A DNA stretch of 41,990 nucleotides from Chloroflexota bacterium (GCA_016209205.1 JACQWQ010000100.1:1-41990), one strand, 5' to 3'; positions 7,259-15,038 are shown, counted from the first letter of the stretch. Notes: generated by a model not told the origin, from the sequence alone. A program made the numbers and translations.

Positions 7259-8765
7259 ACTCGAACAGTTGACCGCGCATCGCGCGGCAGAATTGCTGCG
7301 GCAAGGCGCAATCTCATCCGTCGAATTGACGCACGCGGTGTTGGAACGCATCACGCAATGCGAGCCAAAAATTCACGCGTATCTCACGGTGACGGCAGAA
7401 CTCGCGCTGGAGCAAGCAAAACGCGCGGATGAACAATTGGCGGACGCACGCAAAACGGGCGACCATCCCTCACATACGTTCGGGACAGGCTTTGGTGCGC
7501 CCCTACTGGGCGTGCCGATGACGATCAAGGATGTGATTTCGACGCAAGGCGTGACGACAACGGCGGGGTCGCGCATCCTCGAAAATTTTGTGCCGGTGTA
7601 TGACGCGACCGTGATCGAAAAATTAAAAGCGGCGGGCGCGCATCTCATCGGCAAGACCAATCCCGACGAATTCGCGATGGGTTCTTCGACCGAAAATTCC
7701 GGCTATGGCGTGACGCACAATCCGTGGGATTTGGAACGCGTCCCCGGCGGTTCCAGCGGCGGCAGTGCGGCGGCAATGGCGGCGGACGAAGGAGTTTTTT
7801 CGCTCGGCACCGACACCGGCGGCAGTGTGCGCCAACCCGCGAGTTTGACGAGTACCGTCGGGCTGCGTCCGAGTTACGGGCGCGTATCGCGCTGGGGCGT
7901 GATTGCGTTCGCGTCGTCGCTCGATCAAGTCGGACCGATGACCAAAGATGTACGCGACGCGGCGTTGATTTTGAGTGTGATCGCGGGACACGACGCGCGC
8001 GATTCGACGACGGTCAATACGCCGGCGCCCAACTATTTGATGGGACTGGAGACTGGAGACTGGAGACTGGATGGAATGCGCGTGGGCGTGCCGCGCGAAT
8101 ATTTTGTAGAGGGAATGGCGCGCGAGGTCGAGGTGACTATCCGTAATGCTATCGCGCACCTTGAATCACTCGGCGCGGAAATTCACGCGGTCAGTTTGCC
8201 GCACACGGAATACGCGCTGCCGACATACTACCTGCTCGCGCCCGCCGAAGCTTCCGCGAATCTCGCGCGTTACGACGGCGTCAAGTACGGACCGCGCGCG
8301 GATGTGGCGGGCGATGTGTGGGATGTGATACGCGCCACGCGTGGACGCGGTTTCGGTCCCGAAGTGAAACGGCGCATCATGCTTGGCACGTACGCGTTGA
8401 GCGCGGGCTACTACGACGCGTATTATTTGAAAGCGCAAAAGGTGCGGACGCTGATTAAACGCGATTTCGATCAGGCCTTCGATCAGGTGGACGTGTTGGT
8501 CAGCGCCGCATCGCCCGTGCCGCCGTTTCGCATCGGGGAAAAAGCCGACGACCCGCTGCAAATGTATCTTGCAGATGTCTTTACGCTCGCGCAGCCGCTG
8601 GCTGGCATTCCCGCGATCTCCCTTCCCGCCGGTTTCAGCGACGGCCTGCCGATCGGTCTGCAAATCATGGCGCGCGCGTTCGAAGAAGAAAAAATGCTAC
8701 ACGTCGCGTACGCGTACGAACAAACGACCGAGTGGCACGAACGAAAACCAAATCTGCGCGGTTAA
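7242..8765 (+). CDS. gatA: Aspartyl/glutamyl-tRNA(Asn/Gln) amidotransferase subunit A
   Basis: 507 residues. This amidase-signature enzyme releases ammonia from glutamine for the GatB kinase/transamidase site. The Ser-cisSer-Lys triad is intact: K96 in MTIKDV, S171 in PGGSSGGSAAA and S195 in GTDTGGSVRQPA. The spacing of 75 and 24 residues matches characterised GatA. One oddity is a stretch coding GLETGDWRLDG (nt 8045-8072), made of four ACTGGAG heptamers in frame between the catalytic core and the conserved MRVGVPREYF. The start overlaps the preceding glycosyltransferase. GatB is absent from this window. Confidence 0.95.
   Translation: MAIETRLEQLTAHRAAELLRQGAISSVELTHAVLERITQCEPKIHAYLTVTAELALEQAKRADEQLADARKTGDHPSHTFGTGFGAPLLGVPMTIKDVISTQGVTTTAGSRILENFVPVYDATVIEKLKAAGAHLIGKTNPDEFAMGSSTENSGYGVTHNPWDLERVPGGSSGGSAAAMAADEGVFSLGTDTGGSVRQPASLTSTVGLRPSYGRVSRWGVIAFASSLDQVGPMTKDVRDAALILSVIAGHDARDSTTVNTPAPNYLMGLETGDWRLDGMRVGVPREYFVEGMAREVEVTIRNAIAHLESLGAEIHAVSLPHTEYALPTYYLLAPAEASANLARYDGVKYGPRADVAGDVWDVIRATRGRGFGPEVKRRIMLGTYALSAGYYDAYYLKAQKVRTLIKRDFDQAFDQVDVLVSAASPVPPFRIGEKADDPLQMYLADVFTLAQPLAGIPAISLPAGFSDGLPIGLQIMARAFEEEKMLHVAYAYEQTTEWHERKPNLRG
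8045..8072 (+). repeat. Four in-frame heptamers inside gatA
   Basis: Four copies of ACTGGAG (the last ending in T) lie within the coding frame. The same heptamer family recurs in the glycoside hydrolase gene at 28710-28732 on the other strand. Confidence 0.85.
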
Positions 8766-8803
8766 GCCACCGCCCCTGTCACGCTATCGGAGGAGTATCT
8801 CAA

Positions 8804-9472
8804 ATGCCTCAGGTTCTCGTGTTTGACGTGAACGAAACACTGCTCGATTTGCACGCGCTCGATTCCGAATTCGAACGCGTGTTTGGCGATAAACGCGTGC
8901 TCGAAATGTGGTTCCGACAATTTATTGAAAACGCGCTCCTCTCGATCATTAGCGACGTGTACGAACCGTTCGGCGTCATTGGCGGCGGCGCGCTGGAACA
9001 GGTCGCGGCGCGCTTGAAGATTCCTATGCATACAGACGATAAAACGAGAATTTTGAGCGGAATCAAGACTCTGCCGCCCCATCCCGAAGTCCCTAGCGCG
9101 CTGGAACGTTTGCGCGACGCGGGCTTTCGCTTGTGCACGCTGACCAATTCCACGCAAGCGGTGGCAGACGCGCAATTGACGAATGCGGGCCTCGCGCCCT
9201 TGTTCGAGCGCGTTCTTTCTGCCGATGCCGTGAAACGATTAAAGCCCGCGCCCGCGCCGTATGTGTACGCCGCACACGAAATGAACGCGCCGATTGGAGA
9301 CACGCGGTTGATTGCCGCACACGCGTGGGATGTGACGGGCGCGCAGCGCGCGGGCGCCGCGGCGGCTTTTGTGGCGCGGCCCGGCATGGCGCTCGATCCG
9401 TTGGCGCCGCAGCCGGATATTGTCGGGAACGATTTGGCAGAGGTCGCGGAGAGAATTATTGCACAGGGATGA
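8804..9472 (+). CDS. Haloacid dehalogenase type II-like HAD hydrolase
   Basis: 222 residues. The start at 8804 is chosen because GGAGGAG lies 10 bp upstream and MPQVLVFDVNETLLDL begins with the HAD beta-1 strand carrying the nucleophile D7. Motif II TLTNST (about 113) and the later KRLKPAPAPYVYAA with the conserved Lys follow the type II (S)-2-haloacid dehalogenase layout. These enzymes hydrolyse 2-haloacids, but many relatives act on phosphoesters, so the substrate is open. It follows gatA by 38 bp. The stop codon TGA at 9470-9472 overlaps the first of three REP-like repeats. Confidence 0.85.
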   Translation: MPQVLVFDVNETLLDLHALDSEFERVFGDKRVLEMWFRQFIENALLSIISDVYEPFGVIGGGALEQVAARLKIPMHTDDKTRILSGIKTLPPHPEVPSALERLRDAGFRLCTLTNSTQAVADAQLTNAGLAPLFERVLSADAVKRLKPAPAPYVYAAHEMNAPIGDTRLIAAHAWDVTGAQRAGAAAAFVARPGMALDPLAPQPDIVGNDLAEVAERIIAQG

Positions 9473-9551
9473 ACGAATGAATTCGTTACTACGCGGGTGA
9501 ACGAATGAATTCGTTACTACGGGGGGGTGAACGAATGAATTCGTTACTACG
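9471..9551. repeat. Three tandem REP-like hairpins
   Basis: The 23-bp sequence with AACGAAT-GA-ATTCGTT followed by ACTACG occurs at 9471-9493, 9499-9521 and 9529-9551, separated by only 5-7 bp. The stem is a perfect 7-bp inverted repeat. Read on the minus strand each begins CGTAGTAACG, so GTAG stands at the hairpin base as in REP elements. A further copy is at 5479-5501. Confidence 0.9.
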
Positions 9552-9560
9552 ATTTGATTT

Positions 9561-9962
9561 ATGAAACTCGGAACGAATGGGCATCCCGAACCGAAAAATG
9601 TCTTGGGCGGATTTTTGGAACCGTGCTGTTTCAACCCGCTCACCGGCTTTTTTCGCAACGGCGGCTGCGATACGGACGATCAAGATTTGGGCGCGCACGT
9701 CGTCTGCGCGCGCATGACGGACGAGTTTTTGCAGTTTACGCTGCGGCGCGGCAACGATTTGATTACCCCCGCGCCCGAATATGATTTTCCCGGGCTCAAG
9801 CCCGGCGACAAATGGTGCCTGGGCGTGTATCGCTGGAAAGAGGCGCTCGAAGCGGGGGTCGCACCGCCGGTCTATTTGCGCGCGACGCATCGCCGCGCGC
9901 TGCAAGTGGTGACGCTTGAAGAATTGCAGGCGCACGCGCTGGATGGGGACGAAAAAAAATGA
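9561..9962 (+). CDS. DUF2237 family protein
   Basis: 133 residues, the usual length. The pattern NVLGGFLEPCC, TGFFRNGGCDT, DLGAHVVCARM, GNDLITPAPEY, FPGLKPGDKWCLG and RWKEALEAG matches DUF2237 (PF09996) across its whole length, with the conserved Cys residues retained. The family is small, cytoplasmic and of unknown biochemical role. It follows the HAD gene and the triple REP-like cluster. No strong ribosome-binding site is seen before the ATG at 9561, though GATTTGATTT precedes it. Confidence 0.85.
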   Translation: MKLGTNGHPEPKNVLGGFLEPCCFNPLTGFFRNGGCDTDDQDLGAHVVCARMTDEFLQFTLRRGNDLITPAPEYDFPGLKPGDKWCLGVYRWKEALEAGVAPPVYLRATHRRALQVVTLEELQAHALDGDEKK

Positions 9963-10004
9963 CGCCGTTTGGAAAAATATGCGGCGCGTTTTGTAGAGCA
10001 GCTG

Positions 10005-10140
10005 TCAGCGGATAGGGAAAGCGGATGAGCGGATGAGCGCCCGCACATCCCACACCTGAACGCTACGGCGAGCGTTCAGTACGGAACGAACGCCGTTTCG
10101 TTCCCCCCCCCACAGAACGCGGCGGCGAGCGTTCACTACC
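10005..10140. repeat. Convergent spacer with a GCGGATGA array and three REP-like hairpins
   Basis: Octamers GCGGATGA lie at 10020-10040. Hairpins follow at 10057-10078 (stem TGAACGCT, loop CGGCG-type), 10083-10104 (stem GGAACGAA) and 10115-10134 (stem GAACGC). The first and third end in GTAC and CTAC, the complement of the GTAG signature. The last overlaps the TAG stop codon of the plsC-like gene (10136-10138). A C9 run separates the second and third. Confidence 0.8.
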
Positions 10141-10954
10141 TTTCCACAGCGGCATCACCCGAGCGCGTCATGCCTGCAGAGCGGACGCTGCCGAAACGCA
10201 CTTCTGCATCTTCGGGCGGCAGCTCGCGCATCCATTCGGGCAGCAACGCCGCCACCTGCGCGCGCATGTCCCACGCCGCGCGTTCCAACTCTTGGGGCGA
10301 CAAATGTCTGCCATAGTATTCTGACAATTCAAATACCTGTCCCACGTATGCGGTGATGGGCACGCGGCGCGGAAAACGCGAGCCGATGGGCATGACGCGT
10401 TCCACACCGATTAAACCGACGGGCAAAATCGGCACGCGTTTTTGAATCGCGATTTTCGCGACGCCCGGTTGAAACAACTGCAAATGCCCGGTCGGACTGC
10501 GCGTGCCCTCCGGCGCAATGCCGAGCGTACTGCCGTGTTTCAAGATCGCCAACATGGTGCGCATGGCATTCAAATCCACTTGATTGCGGTACACGGGAAA
10601 CATGCCAAACAGCGGGGCGAGCCATCCGGTCACCCGCTTGCGAAACACTTCTTGCTTGGCAATCGAAAACAGCGTGACGCCGGGATGCCATCCCCGCTGC
10701 ACCAGCAACGCGCCCAGCGTTGGAATGTCCATCACGCTCAAATGATTGATGACGACGAGCAGCGGGCCCGTGGTCGGGATATTTTCCACCCCGACGATGC
10801 GCATCGGAAAATACCAACCGAAAAATGACAATACAAACTTGCTCAAGAAACGCATGAGGAACCAATGCCCCGGCGTGTCGAGCGTGCGCGGCGGAATGAG
10901 TAAACCGGGAATCGCGCGGACGGGTGTGGAAGAAGGTGCGGGCGAGTTGGACAT
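10136..10954 (-). CDS. 1-acyl-sn-glycerol-3-phosphate acyltransferase (PlsC family)
   Basis: 272 residues from the ATG at 10954. The ATG at 10966 overlaps the -10 box, so it is unlikely to be used. The acyltransferase motifs are NHLSVMD (H71-x4-D76), FPVYRNQVD (substrate pocket) and APEGTRSPTG (E149). A hydrophobic helix at about 35-55 anchors the protein to the inner membrane. It acylates lysophosphatidate, or a similar lysophospholipid, in phospholipid synthesis. The gene is transcribed divergently from the channel-like/TIR pair. Its stop codon is part of a REP-like hairpin. Confidence 0.9.
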   Translation of the reverse strand: MSNSPAPSSTPVRAIPGLLIPPRTLDTPGHWFLMRFLSKFVLSFFGWYFPMRIVGVENIPTTGPLLVVINHLSVMDIPTLGALLVQRGWHPGVTLFSIAKQEVFRKRVTGWLAPLFGMFPVYRNQVDLNAMRTMLAILKHGSTLGIAPEGTRSPTGHLQLFQPGVAKIAIQKRVPILPVGLIGVERVMPIGSRFPRRVPITAYVGQVFELSEYYGRHLSPQELERAAWDMRAQVAALLPEWMRELPPEDAEVRFGSVRSAGMTRSGDAAVER

Positions 10955-10964
10955 AGCGGAGCGC

Positions 10965-10994
10965 ATTATAAGTTGAATTGATTCACAGCGTCAA
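10965..10994 (-). promoter_or_regulatory. Promoter of the plsC-like gene, nearly leaderless
   Basis: On the minus strand TTGACG (10994-10989), an 18-bp spacer and TATAAT (10970-10965) form a strong sigma70-type promoter. The ATG at 10954 lies 10 nt after the -10, so the leader would be only about 4 nt. Confidence 0.7.
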
Positions 10995-10997
10995 TGT

Positions 10998-11108
10998 TAT
11001 AATGCTTGGTGATTACCCACAGATGTTAGGAGGCAGTTGTACTGCCGTCGGGGGAACGCGCAGTCCAACTGCGCTATAACAAGATGTGGGTAATCACCAG
11101 TATAATGC
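10998..11108. mobile_element. 93-bp MITE-like element flanked by an 8-bp direct repeat
   Basis: Perfect 15-bp terminal inverted repeats, TGGTGATTACCCACA (11007-11021) and its complement (11085-11099), enclose two smaller hairpins, GGCAGTTGTACTGCC and GCGCAGTCCAACTGCGC. TATAATGC stands directly outside on both sides (10998-11005 and 11101-11108), separated by one base from each terminus, like a target-site duplication. There is no coding capacity. The right copy of TATAATGC is the -10 box of the channel-like gene. Confidence 0.65.
11101..11106 (+). promoter_or_regulatory. -10 box of the channel-like/TIR pair (leaderless)
   Basis: TATAAT lies exactly 6 nt before the ATG at 11113, which would place the transcription start on or next to the start codon. 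No ribosome-binding site is present. The -35 region falls inside the MITE-like element. Confidence 0.6.
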
Positions 11109-11112
11109 GCGC

Positions 11113-11811
11113 ATGAATTCCTTCATTGCACTTGCACGGCAGCGTGCGCATGTGGGCGCATGGGCGCTCGTCGTCATTCTCGTCGTTTTGCTGCTGCAAA
11201 ATTCACTCTCGGACAGCATTGCCATCAGCGAACTGACGCCGTCGCAAATAGACCGCGCGCTCAGCGATGAGCTCCAATACTTGGGCTGGCAAATTATCAA
11301 GCTGGTCGTCTTTGTGCCTGCCGTCCTTTTTTGGCTGCTCGACCGCCGCAAAGAGCTGCGCACCGCGCTGCTGCTCGGCAATTTTCTGTTGACGTTCGAA
11401 TTGTTTTCGAGCGTCATCTTGCTCATCTTGACCATCGGCGACACGCACCGCGCCCAACTCGCCACGCTCATCCGCGACACCGTCGTCGTCATGGTCATCA
11501 ACATTCTAAATTTTTCCCTCTGGTATTGGCTGATTGACGTGCCGGGCATGCGCGAAAAAACGGGGCACGAACGGGACCGGTGGGATTTCATGTTCCCGCA
11601 GCGCGCCGCCGCAATCCCCGGTTATGAAAAATGGAGCCCCCGCTTCCCCGACTATTTGTTTCTCGCGCTCGTCACGACGACCACCTTCGGTCCCGCCGAC
11701 ACGTACCCGATCTCGACCCGCGCAAAACTTTTAATGGGCATGCAAGTCGTCAACGCCTTTGCGACGCTGACCGTTTTGGCGGGCCGCGCGCTGACGCTGA
11801 TTGGGAGTTGA
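11113..11811 (+). CDS. Integral membrane protein with ion-channel-like pore segment
   Basis: 232 residues. Hydrophobic segments are at about 15-30, 60-77, 86-108 and 121-143, then a re-entrant-like stretch and a final helix (180-230). The C-terminal segment DYLFLALVTTTTFGPADTYP followed by a helix reads like the pore helix, filter and inner helix of a two-TM potassium channel, with TTFGPAD in the place of TTVGYGD. The filter is therefore degenerate and conduction is not assured. Similar proteins of unknown function exist in other bacteria. It ends 37 bp before the TIR-STAND start codon and probably shares its transcript. It may be the membrane effector or sensor of that module (inference). 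Confidence 0.6.
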   Translation: MNSFIALARQRAHVGAWALVVILVVLLLQNSLSDSIAISELTPSQIDRALSDELQYLGWQIIKLVVFVPAVLFWLLDRRKELRTALLLGNFLLTFELFSSVILLILTIGDTHRAQLATLIRDTVVVMVINILNFSLWYWLIDVPGMREKTGHERDRWDFMFPQRAAAIPGYEKWSPRFPDYLFLALVTTTTFGPADTYPISTRAKLLMGMQVVNAFATLTVLAGRALTLIGS

Positions 11812-11848
11812 CGTAAAACTTGCGCACTTGCTTCTTGGAGGCGACTCG

Positions 11849-14800
11849 ATGCAGCAGCACATCTTTCTCTCCTATTCCGCCGCCGATGCGAAAGAATTCG
11901 CGCAGCGACTCTACGACGCGCTCGGCGCGGACAATTTCTCCGTTTGGTTCGACAAATACAATCTAGTCCCATCGCGCGATTGGGATGAACAAATCGCGGA
12001 CGGCATTCGCGACTGCCGCGCGCTCGTCTTTGCCATGACGCGCGACAGTGTGACCGCCAATTCGACGTGCAAACTCGAATGGACGCGCGCGTTGAAATAC
12101 AAAAAGCCCATCGTGCCGCTGCTGCTCCATCGCGACGCGGACATGCCGTTTCGTCTCGAACCGCGCCAGCATATTGATTTCACGCGCGGGTTCGACGCGG
12201 GCATTGCCAAACTGCGCCAATACCTGCGCTGGCTTGAATCCCCGGAAGGAATTCTCCAAGGATTACAAGACCGCCGCGCCGACGCCGAACGCGATTTGCG
12301 CCGCGCCGCCGACGGCACAGAACTCGCACGCATCGAGGACGACCTCGCGCAGTTGGAAAAACAAATCGCGGAACAACAGCGCATCGTGGACGACCCCGCC
12401 GGCGCGGCGAAACGCGCGGAATTAAGCATCGCGGCGGGCTTGGAACGCGAGCGCCAGCCCGAAAAACCGGTGAGTGGTTTGGCGCGCAGCAAATTTATCA
12501 ATCCGCCGCCCGCCGTCGCGCCCAATTATTTCCAGGACCGCTACGAAGAAAACAAACTGGTCGCGCAGTTTTTGTGCGACGAATCGAAACGCTTGTTGCT
12601 CGTCGTCGGACGCGCGGGCATCGGCAAGACGGCGATGGTGTGTCGTTTGCTCAAAGCATTGGAAAGCGGACGCCTTCCCGACGACCTCGGCGAAATGCGC
12701 GTGGCCGGAATTGTGTATCTGAGCGCGCGCGGGATTCGCAACATCAACGTGCCAAACATTTTCGCGGATTTGTGCAAACTGCTCGACACGGATACGACGC
12801 GCGAACTCGACGCGCTGTACAAAAATCCGCAAGTGAGCACCGAACGAAAAATCCACGCGCTGCTTGGCAAGTTCACGCAAGCACCCGTGATTTTGCTCTT
12901 GGACAATTTTGAAGATGCGGTGGACGACGCGCAAAACATTTCCGACGCGGAATTGAACGACGCGCTGCGCGCCGTCTTGACCGCGCCGCATCACGCGGTC
13001 AAAGTGATTCTCACGACGCGCGTTGCGCCGCACGACCTCGCGCTGTTGGAACCCGCGCGTCAAGCGCGCATCGAATTGGACAAGGGACTGGAATCGCCGT
13101 TCGCGGAAAACATTTTGCGTGAGATGGACGCGGACGGCAAAGTCGGCTTGAAACACGCGACCGACGCGCTGCTGTTGCGCGCCCGTGAATACACGCGCGG
13201 TTTCCCCCGCGCGCTCGAAGCGCTGTATGCCATTCTCTCTGCCGACCGTTTCACAACGCTGCAAGAAATCCTCGACCATAAACATGAAGCGGACAATGTG
13301 GTGCAGGCGCTCGTGGGCGAAGCATACAGCCGCCTCGACCCGACCGCAGAACGCGTGATGCAGGCGCTCGCCATCTTTAACCGTCCCGTATCGCATACCG
13401 CAGTGGATTTCTTGCTCGAACCCTATCAAGCGACCGTGAACAGCGTGCCCATTTTGAATCGGCTGGTCAACATGCAGTTCGTCCGACGCGATTCGGGCAA
13501 GTATTACATGCATCCGGTGGATCGAGCGTATGCGTTTGGGAAAATTCCAAGTTCAAAGATCAAAGTTCAAAGTTCAGAAGCAGAAATTCCGAATTCCGAT
13601 TGGTCACAGCATGAACTCTTGATGCGCGGCGCAGACTATTTCAGGCAAACGCGCAAGCCGCGCGACGAGTGGAAAAAACTGGACGACCTCGCACCGCAGC
13701 TTGCCGAGTTTGATTTGCGCTGTGAGGCGGAAGATTATGACACGGCGGCGAGCGTACTATATGAAATCGGATTTGAGTATCTTGACTTGTGGGGTCACTA
13801 TCATCTCGAACTTCAATTGCACACCATTTTGCAGGGAAAACTTTCTGACGCCCGGCAAAAGGAATTGAATCTGTGGGGTTTGGCTTTCGGATACCAAACA
13901 CTGGGAGAATTGCAAAAAGCAATATCTCTCCATGAAGAAGCATTGGACATAGCACGGGATAGAAAAAGTCACGCAGATGAAGGTGCAATCCTCGGCAACC
14001 TCGGCATTTGCTACGCCGACTTGGGACAGACCGCCCGCGCTATCGAGTTCCATGAGCAAGCCCTCGCCATCGACCGCGAAATCGGCGACAAGCGCGGGGA
14101 AGGCGCAGACCTCGGCAACCTCGGCATTTGCTACGCCGACTTGGGACAGACCGCCCGCGCCGTCGAGTTCCACGAGCAAGCCCTCGCCATCGACCGCGAA
14201 ATCGGCGATCGAAAAGGCGAAGGGCAGCGACTGCATAATCTTGCTTTAGCACTAATTGATGCAGGAGAATTTGAAAAAGCCAGTCAACGTGCAATTGAAG
14301 GTCTTGAACGTGTTGAAGAAATTGGGAGTCCCCTACTTGGAAATTGGGGAAACTACGTGCTTGCTCTCGCTCATCTTCACAAAAAAGAATTCAAAACTGC
14401 GCGTATTGCAATCGAAAGAGCAAGTAATTATGATTCGCCAGACAATAATCACAACGTCTTTGCACTCTTGGGCATCATCGCCTTGCGTCAAGGTGACCGC
14501 GCGGCGGCGCAAGAGGCATTCGCGCAGGCGGTCAGACATGCGGATGCGATTCTGGTGAACACACCGCAGTATTACACCGCGTTGGATGCGAAAGGACTGG
14601 CGTTGTGCGGGTTGGCATTGTTGACCGAGAGGACAGATGAAACCATTGCCGCGCAAAAACGCGCGGAGGTGCTGGAAACATTCCGCGCCGCGCGCGCCGT
14701 CAACAGCGATGCGGGGGTAGTGAAGAGCGTCGTGCGGTTGGTTGACCAATTGGCGTTGGCGATTCCGTACGGGGATGCGGTGTTGGCGGAGGTGAGACGG

Positions 14801-14917
14801 GCGGCGGAGGGGAAGGCTGCCAACGGATGGGGAAAGCGGATGAACGGATGGGCGCGTCGTCATCCGTTCATCCGTTCTATCAATCCGTTGTCCGCGCGCT
14901 GGTGTTGGCGGAGGTGA
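11849..14917 (+). CDS. TIR domain - STAND NTPase - TPR protein, probable immune sensor/effector
   Basis: 1022 residues; the start is set by GGAGG 8 bp upstream. The TIR domain (3-110) opens HIFLSYSAADAKEF and has the likely NADase Glu E77 in CKLEW. A coiled coil follows (about 145-185). The STAND/NB-ARC-like NTPase has Walker A GRAGIGKT (254-261), Walker B VILLLDNFED (D352) and sensor VILTTR (R391). TPR repeats fill about 620-930, including two 40-residue units almost identical at DNA level. Proteins of this layout cleave NAD+ or signal after a ligand is recognised by the repeats, typically in phage defence. Oddities are an in-frame heptamer insert (about residue 567) and a C-terminus lengthened by a 122-bp duplication. 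Confidence 0.9.
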   Translation: MQQHIFLSYSAADAKEFAQRLYDALGADNFSVWFDKYNLVPSRDWDEQIADGIRDCRALVFAMTRDSVTANSTCKLEWTRALKYKKPIVPLLLHRDADMPFRLEPRQHIDFTRGFDAGIAKLRQYLRWLESPEGILQGLQDRRADAERDLRRAADGTELARIEDDLAQLEKQIAEQQRIVDDPAGAAKRAELSIAAGLERERQPEKPVSGLARSKFINPPPAVAPNYFQDRYEENKLVAQFLCDESKRLLLVVGRAGIGKTAMVCRLLKALESGRLPDDLGEMRVAGIVYLSARGIRNINVPNIFADLCKLLDTDTTRELDALYKNPQVSTERKIHALLGKFTQAPVILLLDNFEDAVDDAQNISDAELNDALRAVLTAPHHAVKVILTTRVAPHDLALLEPARQARIELDKGLESPFAENILREMDADGKVGLKHATDALLLRAREYTRGFPRALEALYAILSADRFTTLQEILDHKHEADNVVQALVGEAYSRLDPTAERVMQALAIFNRPVSHTAVDFLLEPYQATVNSVPILNRLVNMQFVRRDSGKYYMHPVDRAYAFGKIPSSKIKVQSSEAEIPNSDWSQHELLMRGADYFRQTRKPRDEWKKLDDLAPQLAEFDLRCEAEDYDTAASVLYEIGFEYLDLWGHYHLELQLHTILQGKLSDARQKELNLWGLAFGYQTLGELQKAISLHEEALDIARDRKSHADEGAILGNLGICYADLGQTARAIEFHEQALAIDREIGDKRGEGADLGNLGICYADLGQTARAVEFHEQALAIDREIGDRKGEGQRLHNLALALIDAGEFEKASQRAIEGLERVEEIGSPLLGNWGNYVLALAHLHKKEFKTARIAIERASNYDSPDNNHNVFALLGIIALRQGDRAAAQEAFAQAVRHADAILVNTPQYYTALDAKGLALCGLALLTERTDETIAAQKRAEVLETFRAARAVNSDAGVVKSVVRLVDQLALAIPYGDAVLAEVRRAAEGKAANGWGKRMNGWARRHPFIRSINPLSARWCWRR
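13549..13576 (+). repeat. In-frame heptamer array in the TIR-STAND gene
   Basis: Units AAGTTCA, AAGATCA, AAGTTCA and AAGTTCA lie within the coding frame and give a lysine/serine-rich stretch (SSKIKVQSSEAE) between the NTPase and TPR regions. Confidence 0.85.
13981..14220 (+). repeat. Two 120-bp direct repeats encoding successive TPR units
   Basis: 13981-14100 and 14101-14220 are nearly identical at DNA level over most of the unit (LGNLGICYADLGQTARA and following residues), while neighbouring TPR units are diverged. This indicates a recent tandem duplication of one repeat. Confidence 0.95.
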
Positions 14918-14971
14918 GACGGGCGGCGGAGGGGAAGGCTGCCAACGGATGGGGAAAGCGGATGAACGGAT
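14779..14971 (+). repeat. Tandem duplication (122-bp unit) at the 3' end of the TIR-STAND gene
   Basis: 71 bp at 14779-14849 recur at 14901-14971. Each is followed by a mirrored GGATGAACGGAT/ATCCGTTCATCC segment. In the second copy the original frame stops at TAA just after RMNG; in the first copy the stop is lost and translation continues to 14917. Confidence 0.95.
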
Positions 14972-15038
14972 AACGGATGGACGCACTCTTATCCGTTTAT
15001 CCGCTAAGAATCCGTTGTCCGCGAAGTTGCCCGCGAAT

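Noticed and set aside
9471..9551. CRISPR-like array
   Set aside because: Repeats of 23 bp are separated by only 5-7 bp and are palindromic with a GTAG tail; spacers are too short and no cas gene is near.
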